Below, one piece after another: positions 8,221-16,381 of a stretch of 64,000 bases of DNA; position 1 is the first letter of the stretch, and every line of letters begins with the position of its first letter. The DNA is from Actinomycetospora sp. NBRC 106378 (GTDB lineage Bacteria > Actinomycetota > Actinomycetes > Mycobacteriales > Pseudonocardiaceae). Position numbers and translations under genes: made by a program. Location of the stretch: the NCBI RefSeq assembly GCF_030269685.1, contig NZ_BSTT01000012.1, positions 113,578 through 177,577 of the forward strand. Direction: 5' to 3'. The notes beneath the pieces are model-generated. The model was not told where the DNA came from. It worked only from the letters and a program-made list of their open reading frames with translations, and did no database searches.

Positions 8221-8409
8221 TCACGCCGCTTCCGGCTGCGTCGCCCATGCCCGGACCTGATCAGGCGCGTACCGGAGGTGACGACCGATCTTCCGGACGG
8301 GAGGACCCTCGCCGCGCCACTTCCACTGGTAGAGCGTCTTGACCGGGATGCCGAGGTACGCCGAGACGTCGTCGACCGACCAGAGACCCTCCGTCGGTGT
8401 GGTCGTCAT
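8221..8409 (-). CDS. xis: Excisionase / MerR-like helix-turn-helix protein
   Basis: A 62-residue DNA-binding protein with the compact winged helix of the excisionase family: LWSVDDVSAYLGIPVKTLYQW, then KWRGEGPPVRKIGRHLRY. The ATG at 8409 overlaps the Rep stop as ATGA, which decides the start against a longer frame. It lies directly upstream of the integrase, as in pSAM2-type elements, and should direct excision by bending the att DNA (family knowledge). Confidence 0.88.
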   Translation of the reverse strand: MTTTPTEGLWSVDDVSAYLGIPVKTLYQWKWRGEGPPVRKIGRHLRYAPDQVRAWATQPEAA

Positions 8410-10091
8410 GCCGCCGCCCCCTGCTCGTGAGTTGCCGAGCTGACGTCGTCCTTGGCCTGGTCGTATTGCTGGCGCCATCGGCGGCGTTGGGCGATGGAGC
8501 GCAGTAGCAGCTCCAGGCGGTCGGGTTGGTCGGGGTCACGGGGCCCGATGAGCTGCCAGGTGTAGCGCTCAGGGTCCGCGTCGTCGGTGTCGTGTTCGGG
8601 CTTGGCGCCGACGGCACCGAGGACGCGCAGGACGTGAGTACGTCGTTCGCCGCGGTGTTCGGTGAGGGTCTTGCCGGACCAGCGGCGAGAGACCAGGCAG
8701 CGGCGGCCGCCGTAGCCCAGGTGTTCGGCCTTGTGGGCCTTGGCCTTGCACATGCCCGGGGCGAGCCCAGCCGTGGCACCCTTCGGCGTGATCCCGTAGA
8801 GCAGCCAGTTCGCGCAGCTCTCGGAACACGGCTCGTGCCGGAGGGCCTCGACAAGCCGGTCCATGTGCAGCTGAGCGGCAGGGGTGTCAGGGGTGTGGCA
8901 CTCGGCGACGCCCTTGGTCAGGTACTTCGTCAGGTACCCGAGGGCCCGGTCGGCTTCGCCGGTCTCGCCGAGGACGCCTTGGATGTCGACCTGCGGGCCG
9001 AACCCGAGCACATGGGCGGGGACGGCGTCGTCGCCGCTGGTGTGCGCGTCGAGGGCCTGCTCCCAGATCGGGAGCCGGGCACCGGTGTCGGGGTCGACGT
9101 AGCAGGGGACGTCGCGGGTCTCGTCCCAGACCGGCGGGTTCTCCACCGTGTAGATCGGCTGGTCGGCGGGGGGCCACCAGACCTGGTGGTAGGTGGCGGC
9201 GGCGACCTCGCGGATCAACTTGCGGGGCAGAGTGCCGCGAATGGCGGCGTGGAGATGTGGTGCTCCGCGGCGTTGGGGTTCGACTGCGGCGAAGTACTGC
9301 ACGTTCCACCCGGCGGCGCGGCGCAGGTTCTGCCAGAACCGGTCGACCAGTTTGCCGAAGTGCAGCGCGTCCCGGGCCGCGCGGCGGTAGTCGTACCGAT
9401 CGGGGTCGCGCGGAGCGCCGTCAGAGCGGACCGGCCCGTAGGAGGGCAGCGTGAGGGTGACGAAGGTGGACGGCCGGTAGGTCCGCCCGTTCGGAGCCTC
9501 GAACACCCTCCCGGTGGTCTGGGCCCGGACCTTGTGCCGCGGGAGGTCGGGGGCGTCCTGACGCCGCCGGGTGCTGCGGGTCCGCCGCTTCGCCGCCTCC
9601 TCACCGTCTTCGCCCGATGTGCGTGGGGCGGTGAGGGTGCCGCGGATGCCTTCGGCGCGGAGCAGGGCGTCGGCTTGGTCGATGGCGTGCTCGAGGTCGT
9701 GGGCGCGGTCGGTGTCGCCCGCCTCGAGCGCGGCGGCGTGCTCGTCCTCGAGGTCGGCGCGTTGGCCGAGCAGGGCGCGTTGCCGCATGGTGGGTTCGGC
9801 GGTGGTGATGGTGGGTTCTTCGGTGAGGTGCCAGCCTTCGCGGGCTTGGTGCATCCGCAACCGCCGGGCCCGACCCGCGCAGGGCCCGCACACCGCCGCC
9901 CGGGTGGCTCCGCACGGGATCGGGACCACGGTGGCCTGCCCGGTGGTGGTGTCGATGCGCCGGACCGCGAGGGGCCGGGTGCAGGCGCCGACTTCTTCGG
10001 CGTGCGCGACGGCGAGTTCCCGGGCGAGTGGGGCGGCGATCTTCCCGACCGGCACCGGCCCTGGCTCCGGGACCGTCTCGGGGGCGGTCAT
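8406..10091 (-). CDS. repSA: RepSA-type rolling-circle replication initiator
   Basis: A 561-residue protein. The N-terminal third has a Cys-rich motif (CGATRAAVCGPCAG, about residues 55-70) and a helical segment. The middle has the HUH motif (APHLHAAIRG, about residue 280) and, downstream, the likely catalytic tyrosine region (YLTKYLTKG, about residue 385). Another Cys/His cluster lies near residue 430 (CSESCANWL). These mark the RepSA initiators that nick the AICE origin for replication after excision. The start at 10091 overlaps the TraSA stop (ATGA); the frame extends further but lacks coding character there. Confidence 0.9.
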   Translation of the reverse strand: MTAPETVPEPGPVPVGKIAAPLARELAVAHAEEVGACTRPLAVRRIDTTTGQATVVPIPCGATRAAVCGPCAGRARRLRMHQAREGWHLTEEPTITTAEPTMRQRALLGQRADLEDEHAAALEAGDTDRAHDLEHAIDQADALLRAEGIRGTLTAPRTSGEDGEEAAKRRTRSTRRRQDAPDLPRHKVRAQTTGRVFEAPNGRTYRPSTFVTLTLPSYGPVRSDGAPRDPDRYDYRRAARDALHFGKLVDRFWQNLRRAAGWNVQYFAAVEPQRRGAPHLHAAIRGTLPRKLIREVAAATYHQVWWPPADQPIYTVENPPVWDETRDVPCYVDPDTGARLPIWEQALDAHTSGDDAVPAHVLGFGPQVDIQGVLGETGEADRALGYLTKYLTKGVAECHTPDTPAAQLHMDRLVEALRHEPCSESCANWLLYGITPKGATAGLAPGMCKAKAHKAEHLGYGGRRCLVSRRWSGKTLTEHRGERRTHVLRVLGAVGAKPEHDTDDADPERYTWQLIGPRDPDQPDRLELLLRSIAQRRRWRQQYDQAKDDVSSATHEQGAAA

Positions 10092-11638
10092 CGGCGGGCC
10101 TTGCTGCGCGGCCGAGGCGCTGGGGCGTCCTGCGGTTGGTCGGCTGGCTGGTCGTCGAGGATTTCGCCGTCGATGACGTCGGGCACGAGTCGTGAGGGGG
10201 TGGGGTAGGTCTCCGCGAGCCAGGCGAGTTGGTCGTCGTCGACGAATCCGGCCCGGACCTTGGTGACGGTCGGGGCGCCGTCCTCGATGACGTAGCCGAT
10301 CCCCGGCGCGGTCAGCGGGATGCGATCCGCGGTGGCGCCGCGGTCGCGGGCCCCGTCGCCGAGGACCATCCCGACTTCGGTCTTCTCGGACAGCCTGAGG
10401 GCGATGCGGGTGGTGAACAGGTTCCGCAGTTCCAGGACCTCCTTGCGGGGGTCCTGTACGCACCCGACAACAGAGACACCGGGGGCGCGCCCCTTGGTCA
10501 GCAGTCGGCCCAGGGCAAGTTTGGCGCGGTCGCGGAGCTGCCGGTCCCCGAGGTAGGCGGTCAGCGAGGCGATCTCGTCGACCACCACGAGGTAGAACGG
10601 CTCAGCGATCGTCGGGACATGCTGTCGGGCGACGCCGCGGAGTTCCTTGGCGCGGGCTTGGACGAGGTCGGCGGCCAGTTCGAGGGCCTCGACCATCTCG
10701 GCGTCCGTTTCGCAGGCGAGGTGCCAGAACAGGCCGGGGTAGAGCCCGAACTCCATGCCGCCCTTGGGGTCGATCCCGATCACCCGCACCGACCCCGCGG
10801 CGATGGCCGGGGCGAGCTGGGTGAACAAGGCGGCCACCACGGTCGACTTCCCCGCCCCCGTCGCACCCGCGATGAGCAGGTGGCGGCCGAGCAGTTGCAG
10901 CAGCCACGGGCCGCCGTCTTCGCGTTGTCCGAGCTCCAGGGCGGTGAGGTCGACGTCGTCGGGGGTGCGGGGTGGGGCGACGCCGTCGAGCAGGGTGTCG
11001 GCGGCGATCACCCGCAGCAGACACCATCCCCGCCGCGTTGGGTGAGGCAGGACGCGGACCTCCAGGGCGCGGAACTCCGAGCGCAGCGCATCAGTGCGTT
11101 CGGCGATGTCGTCGGCGGTCACGCCGGGGCAGAGCTGGACGTGCAGGACGTCGGCGTAGCGGCCGAGCTGGACCCACCACAGCCGCGGGACGCGGACGGT
11201 GTGGTGGGCGTCGCGGGCGGCGAGCCCACAGGAGGCGAGCAGGTCCGACCAGGTGAAGCGGTAGCGGATGCGGCGGGCGAACCGGTCAGCGCGGGACTCG
11301 ACGTACCGGTCGAACGAGTCCGGCCACATCCACCGCCAACCGGCCCCGCCCGCCACGAGGACCGCGGCCAGCGCGAAGCCGGCCATCCGGCTCTCGACGT
11401 TCCACAGCGCCAGCACGACGGCGACGGCGGCGCCGACGAGGGGGACGTAGGCCAAGAACCACACGGCCATCGCCGCTGCCCACACCGTCAGGGCGACCAG
11501 GCGGGCGGTAGCAACCAGAGCGGAGCGCCGCAGGCGGGCTCCGAGGGTGGTGGACCGTTCGATGCGGGTGGGTTGGACGTCGGCGCGGCGCCGGACGGTG
11601 GTGCCGCGCAGCGCGGAGGTATCGAAGAGCGGGGGCAT
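10088..11638 (-). CDS. traSA: FtsK/SpoIIIE-type DNA transfer ATPase
   Basis: A 516-residue membrane protein. Two or three hydrophobic segments lie between residues 40 and 110 (ALTVWAAAMAVWFLAYVPLV and VAVVLALW, then FALAAVLVAGGAGW). The Walker A motif GATGAGKSTV is near residue 257, and Walker B-like VVVDEIASL follows about 110 residues later. AICE TraSA/TraB proteins are hexameric translocases that move double-stranded DNA between mycelia at a clt site, without a relaxase. It overlaps both neighbours by four bases. The start is ATG 11638. Confidence 0.92.
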   Translation of the reverse strand: MPPLFDTSALRGTTVRRRADVQPTRIERSTTLGARLRRSALVATARLVALTVWAAAMAVWFLAYVPLVGAAVAVVLALWNVESRMAGFALAAVLVAGGAGWRWMWPDSFDRYVESRADRFARRIRYRFTWSDLLASCGLAARDAHHTVRVPRLWWVQLGRYADVLHVQLCPGVTADDIAERTDALRSEFRALEVRVLPHPTRRGWCLLRVIAADTLLDGVAPPRTPDDVDLTALELGQREDGGPWLLQLLGRHLLIAGATGAGKSTVVAALFTQLAPAIAAGSVRVIGIDPKGGMEFGLYPGLFWHLACETDAEMVEALELAADLVQARAKELRGVARQHVPTIAEPFYLVVVDEIASLTAYLGDRQLRDRAKLALGRLLTKGRAPGVSVVGCVQDPRKEVLELRNLFTTRIALRLSEKTEVGMVLGDGARDRGATADRIPLTAPGIGYVIEDGAPTVTKVRAGFVDDDQLAWLAETYPTPSRLVPDVIDGEILDDQPADQPQDAPAPRPRSKARR

Positions 11639-11814
11639 CAGGAGGCCTTCCGGGAACGCCTACGCGACGACGGCCGGCGTAGGGCGGTGAGGGGGAAGAG
11701 GGGCTGTTGGTCGAGGTGGCCGGCACACCGGCGGCGGTCTCGGCGGGGCCGGTCATCTGTGAGGCGGGCGCGACAGACCTCACAGCGCGCAGCGACCTGC
11801 TCCGCGGCGCTCAC
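11638..11814 (-). CDS. 58-residue Cys-rich (zinc-finger-like) protein
   Basis: It begins with GTG 11814 within the WhiB stop (GTGA) and ends within the TraSA start (ATGA), so it is translationally coupled on both sides. The sequence has CEVCRARL, then a C..H pair after a basic stretch (RRDRRRCAGHL), which could bind one zinc, and a basic C-terminus (RRPSSRRRSRKAS). No family was recognised. Its position directly upstream of the transfer ATPase suggests a role in transfer or its control. Confidence 0.65.
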   Translation of the reverse strand: MSAAEQVAARCEVCRARLTDDRPRRDRRRCAGHLDQQPLFPLTALRRPSSRRRSRKAS

Positions 11815-12221
11815 GCCACCGCCCCCGACGACTCGGCCACTTCGGCGAGGGCGTCGTGGCGGCGGGCGTGCTCGCGCAACTGGACATACAGCCGGCCCCG
11901 CTCGGTGGCCGAGAGGCCGCCGAACACGCCGTAACGCGCCGAGGCGGACTCGCGGGTCATCGCCTCCGCCAGGCACGCCGCCCGCACCGGACACCCGGCG
12001 CAGACCTGCTTGGCCTGCTCGACCTGAGCAGCGCCGAGAGGTCCGGTCTCGGTGGGCGGGAAGAACAAGGTCTCGTCCATCCCCGAGCAGGCGGCGTCGG
12101 CGTGCCAGTCGGGGACTGAGCCGCCGTCGAAGACCAGCTCGCGGACCAGGGCCCGCAGCCGCTCCCGAGTCATCCGCCGCACCGCGCGGGCCGGGCGGGT
12201 CGTCGGATCGGTGGTGCTCAT
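11811..12221 (-). CDS. WhiB-family iron-sulphur regulator
   Basis: A 136-residue protein with the four cluster-binding cysteines C45, C74, C77 and C83 (ACSGMD; CAGCPVRAAC). They are followed by YGVFGGLSATER, a form of the GVWGG turn with Phe replacing Trp, and a basic tail region. WhiB proteins bind a 4Fe-4S cluster and act with the principal sigma factor. As an element-borne copy it may tie AICE gene expression to host state. ATG 12221 overlaps the next gene's stop by four bases. Confidence 0.92.
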   Translation of the reverse strand: MSTTDPTTRPARAVRRMTRERLRALVRELVFDGGSVPDWHADAACSGMDETLFFPPTETGPLGAAQVEQAKQVCAGCPVRAACLAEAMTRESASARYGVFGGLSATERGRLYVQLREHARRHDALAEVAESSGAVA

Positions 12222-12493
12222 GCCACACCCCCGGAGGTGAGGCCCGGGACGCGGGAGGCGACCGTGGCGGCGGGAGCCGTCCAGCGCTCGCAAGCGGTCA
12301 CGAACACCTGCAGGGCCGCGAGCAGGGAGCGGGCGGCCTCCAGCTCCTCGTCGCCGACCTCGTCGAGGCGCCGCGGGGTCAGGGTGAGCACCGTGCGGGC
12401 GTTCTCGACGACATCGAGGATCGGGGTCTGGTCCGGCGGGGTGATCACCTCGGCCCGACCGATCGGGGTCAGGCGCACCGACAGCCCGCGCAT
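12218..12493 (-). CDS. Small hypothetical AICE protein
   Basis: A 91-residue acidic protein with no recognised domain. Its second half is helical (EELEAARSLLAALQVFVTACERW). It has four-base overlaps with both the Pra-like gene upstream and whiB downstream, so it belongs to the element's maintenance operon. Similar small frames occupy this place in other AICEs (general knowledge), with no known role. Confidence 0.7.
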   Translation of the reverse strand: MRGLSVRLTPIGRAEVITPPDQTPILDVVENARTVLTLTPRRLDEVGDEELEAARSLLAALQVFVTACERWTAPAATVASRVPGLTSGGVA

Positions 12494-12963
12494 CAGGCCA
12501 CCGCCTCAGCCGACTTGCCCGTCGAGGAGGCGTGGCGGCGGCTCTGGCTGGGGGCGTGCATCCCGGTCGCGCGCAGCCCGAACGCCACCCGACCCCGGCA
12601 GCGGTGCGGCCGCCCGTCCTGGGGACCGGTGCAGGACTTGGTGTCGATGTAGGGCGTCAGCTCCAGGCCCTCGAACTCCACCGGCCGGAACGGCAGCCCG
12701 GGCAGCGCTTCCGGTGGGACGGGCTGAACCTCGGCCGCGATCTTCACCGTCACCGACCGCTCGGTCTTGCGGGCCTCGGGGTCCGGGTCGTGGACCCCGA
12801 CCTCCCACAGCGGCAGCCCCGTCACGGTGTCGGTCTGCTGCACGAACTTGTCCTTGCTCGACCGGTCGAAGTCGCGGACCGCGTCCGCGCCATCGGTGGT
12901 CAGGAATGCGCCGTGCGGGAACACGTCTTCCATCGAGACCCGCAGACGTCGCTTGATCGCCAT
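12493..12963 (-). CDS. Pra-like activator of replication, integration and excision
   Basis: A 156-residue protein, first gene of the leftward operon. The pattern VFPHGAFLTTDGADAVRDFD, then KFVQQTDTVTGLPLWEV.V.D.D..A....SVTVKIAAEVQPVPP and FRPVEFEGLELTPYI is that of proteins named replication/integration/excision activators in actinomycete plasmids. In pSAM2, Pra switches on rep-xis-int. The tail from about residue 125 is basic and probably disordered. The start is ATG 12963. Confidence 0.75.
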   Translation of the reverse strand: MAIKRRLRVSMEDVFPHGAFLTTDGADAVRDFDRSSKDKFVQQTDTVTGLPLWEVGVHDPDPEARKTERSVTVKIAAEVQPVPPEALPGLPFRPVEFEGLELTPYIDTKSCTGPQDGRPHRCRGRVAFGLRATGMHAPSQSRRHASSTGKSAEAVA

Positions 12964-13044
12964 TTCTGTGTTCCTCCAGTTCGCCGCGGAGTCGTTCTCC
13001 GCGGTGAGGCCAGGAAACGGCGATCACCCCGCCTGGCGGGAGCT

Positions 13045-13089
13045 GCCAGGGGTTGACACGGGGATAACAAGTGCGTTGTTACCCCTGGC
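13045..13089. promoter_or_regulatory. Nested palindromic control site of the element
   Basis: Outer perfect arms GCCAGGGGT (13045-13053) and ACCCCTGGC (13081-13089) enclose an inner inverted repeat GGGGATAACAA (13060-13070) / TTGTTACCCC (13076-13085). A TTGACA box at 13053-13058 reads rightwards towards the XRE gene, with a poor -10 (TTGTTA, 13076-13081) inside the palindrome. The site lies between the maintenance operon and the XRE regulator, so it is the likely switch region, probably bound by that regulator. Confidence 0.6.
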
Positions 13090-13154
13090 GTGAGCAGGGG
13101 AAATGCGGCACCCTCGATCACAGGTTCGAAGATCTTGGCTGGGGGGTGCGGCAG

Positions 13155-14267
13155 GTGACGGCACTACGCGACGCCCGCGCCGCGCTCGGCTGGTCGCAGC
13201 CCCGGGCGGTCCAGGAACTGATCCGCCAGGCGAAGACTCGCGGGCTCACGCTCACCAACGCGGCGTCGTTGAAGACCCAGCTCTCACGCTGGGAGAACGG
13301 GCACCACGAGCCCGACGTCATGTACCGGGAGCTGTTGCGCGCTGCCTACGGCCGCACCGACGCCGAACTCGGCCTCCCGCCGATCGTCTCCGCGTGGAGC
13401 GCTCAGGCGGAGGCGCTGCGGACCGCGGTGAGCATGTCCCACTCGGTCGGGCCGGCCTCGGCGGCGACGTTCGCCGAGCAGGTCCAGACGACGCGCGTGC
13501 TCGACCGGCAGCTCGGGGCGCCCGGGGCGCTCGACCGGTTGAAGTCGATCACCGAGGCGATCGAGTCGCTGCTGACCCACGCCGTCCTGCCTGGCGCTCG
13601 GGCTCCTTTGGCCGGAGTGCTCGCCGACGCCGGAGCACTCGGTGGGTGGCAGGCCCTCGACACCGGCGACATCACCCGCGCCTGGTCGCTCTACGAGATC
13701 GCCAAGCACGCCGCCCGCGAGGCCGACGACCCGGCCGCGCTGGCCCACGCCATGGGCGAGCAGGCCTACGCGCTGCTCGACATCGGCGAGCCAGCGGACG
13801 GGCTCGCCCTGGTCGACGCCGCCCGCGCCGAGGCCGGGACCCGGGTCCCACCGGTGCTGCATGCGTGGTTGGCCGCAGTCGGCGCCGAGATGTCCGCAGG
13901 CACCGGGGATGAGCTCGGCGCCCGCCGGCTGCTCGACCTCGCCGACGGCACCCTTCCCGCAGACCCCGCCGAGGCCGCTGTCCTGCCCTACATCGCGCTC
14001 GGTCCCGGGCACCTGGCTCGATGGCGGGGGAACATCCTCGCCCGCCTCGGCGACACTGACGCCACCCGCGACCTCGTCAACGCCCTCGACCAGATGGACC
14101 CGACCTTCACCCGCGCCGGGGCCAGCCTGCGCTGCGACCTCGCCGCGGCGATGCTCGCCCAGCACGACCGCACCGAGGCCCGACGTCACGCCGCCGAAGG
14201 TCGCGCTCTGGCCCGTCAGGCCGGATCAGTACGTCAGCGACGTCGTCTGGACGCGCTGGCCGCCTGA
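13155..14267 (+). CDS. XRE-family regulator with tetratricopeptide-like domain
   Basis: A 370-residue protein. Residues 1-60 form a helix-turn-helix of the Streptomyces BldD/XRE kind (LRDARAALGWSQPRAVQELI, then LKTQLSRWENGHHEPDVMY). The remainder is helical and resembles the TPR-like sensor region of these regulators. GTG 13155 has GGGGGG upstream at good spacing; GTG 13146 is the alternative. It faces away from the maintenance operon across a nested palindrome, so it probably controls element activation. It is also a candidate substrate for the ImmA-type protease at 17716, by analogy with ImmR/ImmA of ICEBs1. Confidence 0.8.
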   Translation: MTALRDARAALGWSQPRAVQELIRQAKTRGLTLTNAASLKTQLSRWENGHHEPDVMYRELLRAAYGRTDAELGLPPIVSAWSAQAEALRTAVSMSHSVGPASAATFAEQVQTTRVLDRQLGAPGALDRLKSITEAIESLLTHAVLPGARAPLAGVLADAGALGGWQALDTGDITRAWSLYEIAKHAAREADDPAALAHAMGEQAYALLDIGEPADGLALVDAARAEAGTRVPPVLHAWLAAVGAEMSAGTGDELGARRLLDLADGTLPADPAEAAVLPYIALGPGHLARWRGNILARLGDTDATRDLVNALDQMDPTFTRAGASLRCDLAAAMLAQHDRTEARRHAAEGRALARQAGSVRQRRRLDALAA

Positions 14268-14689
14268 CCCGGCGGTCGGCTCGAGCAAGCTTCCCAGTCC
14301 GAGCCCGGCGGGCCCCGCGCCCTCACCCCGGAAGAGAACCGAGAGCTGATCGACAATCCGTCGCCTCGACTACGCCCGCGGCGCCTCGACCCGCCACGCC
14401 AGCTACACCCTGGCCGGCCACCTCAGCTGAACACCTCGAATCGAATCGAGATCAACTCTCGCCGCCACCCAAGAAGCAGGACCGGCAGGCGCCGTCGGAC
14501 GTGCCCGGACGAATTCGGCAGATGGAGCAGCAGAGCCGCAACGGCGGCCATTTGTCTCTTCGGCGGCGCCGCTCAACGCGCCATGTAATTCGTTTCCTGC
14601 AGCTGATCGCACCGAGCGCGTATCACGGAGTTCGTCCCCCGTACTTCCTAACTCTGGATGAACGGTCGCTCCCCACGAAGGACCACTGC
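14268..14689. other. Gene-free stretch, 422 bases
   Basis: No convincing gene is present. Around 14346-14430 a short open piece reads RRLDYARGASTRHASYTLAG then HLS and stop, which looks like the tail of a lost gene. The last 120 bases are less GC-rich (ATGTAATTCGTTTCC near 14583) and end in GAAGGA, so they are the likely promoter and ribosome site of the paralogue pair. Confidence 0.5.
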
Positions 14690-15340
14690 ATGACAACTAC
14701 GACGAGGACGAACGCCGTGGCTCGCGCCTTCTTGCGCTGGCTTGACGAGCACGAGGCCCGCCACCCAAACCCGCACGACTATCTGGACGTCGAGCCGCTT
14801 GTCGACAACCTCCCCGTGACCGAGCAGGAGCTAGAGCGAGCCGTTCTTCGCGTCGAGTCCTACGGCCTCATCAAGGGACTCAAGGCGATGGGGTCGCGAA
14901 TACCGCTGCGTGTGCACCTGCTTGATCCCGGTCGCGAGTGCATTGATGACTACGACGCCGACCCAGCGAGATTCCGCCAGGCCCAGGGGGGCCCGGGAGA
15001 CCAGCACGTGACGATTCATCAGGGCGACTACGGCCAAGCGGCCGCGTTCGCCGGCCGCGATGTCGTGCAGACGATGAACGTCACCGAGGATCCTGATCGG
15101 CTCCGTGACGTCGCACGCGCGAGCCGCGAGGTCCTCCCGTTGGTGCCGGAGCAGTACAGGACTGACATCGAGCGCGCCGTGGAGGACGCCGAAGACGCTG
15201 TCGGCTCGCCTCGACCACGGCTGACGGTGAAGCAGGCCGCCGCTGCGCTCGCTGCGGCCCTCGCGGCGTCTGCCTCACTGCTCGTGGTCCTACGGTTCAT
15301 CATCGACGCCCTTTCGGGCGGGCTTGGTGGTCACCAGTGA
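14690..15340 (+). CDS. Unknown membrane-anchored protein, paralogue 1
   Basis: A 216-residue protein, not recognised. It begins RTNAVARAFLRWLDE with a winged-helix-like N-terminal half. A short motif, VTIHQGDYGQAAAFAGRDVVQ, sits in the middle, followed by a helical part with DPDRLRDVARASREVLPLVPE. It ends in a hydrophobic segment (SLLVVLRFIIDALSGGLGG) that could be a membrane anchor. The next gene encodes a paralogue with the same order of parts. ATG 14690 has GAAGGA seven bases upstream. It could serve in exclusion, defence or signalling; this is a guess from layout only. Confidence 0.75.
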   Translation: MTTTTRTNAVARAFLRWLDEHEARHPNPHDYLDVEPLVDNLPVTEQELERAVLRVESYGLIKGLKAMGSRIPLRVHLLDPGRECIDDYDADPARFRQAQGGPGDQHVTIHQGDYGQAAAFAGRDVVQTMNVTEDPDRLRDVARASREVLPLVPEQYRTDIERAVEDAEDAVGSPRPRLTVKQAAAALAAALAASASLLVVLRFIIDALSGGLGGHQ

Positions 15341-15984
15341 CCAGGACCAACGCTGTCGTGCAGCATTTGCTGCGCTGGGGATACAACAACGAAGGCGCCC
15401 GACACGGTTTGGCCAGCTACCTGGCCACCGAACCAGTCGTCGAAGGCGAGCCGGTCAGTCCGGAGGACTACGGACATGCCGTGAAGCGTGCCGCCAGGCT
15501 CCGGCTAATCGAGGTCATCCCGATGGAGGAGTCGTCAGTGCCGGTGCCTACCGGCTTGACCGACCTCGGTCGCCAGTGTGTTGAGGAGTACGAGGGCGAT
15601 CCCTCCGCGTGGGAGGCGGCCGGGCGGCCGACGAGTGGCACCACGATCAACCACACGACGATCACTATGGGCGACTATGGACAGGCGGCCGCCTTCACCA
15701 GCGGCGACGTGCAGCAGTCGCTCACGCAGATCACTACGGACCCTGAGCGTCTCCGTGACGTAGGCCGCATGGCTACGGAAATTCTTCCGCTGCTACCCGA
15801 GCACATGCATCAGGAGGTGCGGGAAGCGTCACAAGACATCACCCGTGCCGCTGACGACCCCACCGACACGAACCGGCTACGCGCGGCGGGCGCTCGTCTG
15901 TCGGTTGCCCTCGGGCCCGGCGCAGCCATGCTCACCATCGTGCGGTTCATCATCGACCTGCTCTCTGGAGGGCTTGGCGGCTGA
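15337..15984 (+). CDS. Unknown membrane-anchored protein, paralogue 2
   Basis: A 215-residue protein related to the preceding gene throughout: RTNAV..LLRW at the start, ITMGDYGQAAAFTSGDVQQ in the middle, DPERLRDVGRMATEILPLLPE next, and IVRFIIDLLSGGLGG at the end. GTG 15337 overlaps the first gene's stop (GTGA), so the two are co-translated. The N-terminal halves have diverged most, while the GDYGQAAAF motif and the C-terminal anchor are kept. This suggests different sensed partners and a shared output. No known family was identified. Confidence 0.75.
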   Translation: MTRTNAVVQHLLRWGYNNEGARHGLASYLATEPVVEGEPVSPEDYGHAVKRAARLRLIEVIPMEESSVPVPTGLTDLGRQCVEEYEGDPSAWEAAGRPTSGTTINHTTITMGDYGQAAAFTSGDVQQSLTQITTDPERLRDVGRMATEILPLLPEHMHQEVREASQDITRAADDPTDTNRLRAAGARLSVALGPGAAMLTIVRFIIDLLSGGLGG

Positions 15985-16381
15985 CATACCTCCCGTCGGC
16001 GGGGAACCGGCGCGACTGCCGACCGCACCGGCCTTCGAGCAGCCGGGAGAGTGCAGTACAGGCGACGGGCTCGATGGGGCTGTATTCCTCGCGGCGTCTC
16101 CTGGGTGGTCTGGCGCATGCGGTCGGCGGCCTTGGCCTGGGCAGCAGCGAGGGGCGGGGACGAAGTCGTCGGACCATAACCCGGAGTACCAAACATGTGT
16201 TTTATAGACGCGAACCTTGATCCGGGGCAGCGTGGTCGGCCATGAAGACGTGGCGAACCTGGCTGCTCCTGCGCCATCGCGGACTATCCCTCGTCGATGT
16301 GTTGCGCGGCTGGTCCTGACTTCGGCGAACCTCGTATCGATGGCACCCCAGCAAGCGATGATCGCGGCGTGACCTTCCTGG
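15985..16381. other. Gene-free stretch, 397 bases
   Basis: No frame here looks coding. A short less GC-rich patch near 16180-16210 (ACATGTGTTTTATAGACG) stands out within the element. It could hold a promoter or a cis-acting transfer or replication site, but no repeat structure was found to support one. Confidence 0.35.

Noticed and set aside
14346..14430. Short open piece ending RRLDYARGASTRHASYTLAG..HLS
   Set aside because: Too short, no start or ribosome site; at most the tail of a lost gene.
15810..16277. Minus-strand frame of 155 residues near the end of the paralogue pair
   Set aside because: It overlaps the second paralogue in antisense, lacks a ribosome site and has a low-complexity Arg/Pro/Ser composition.
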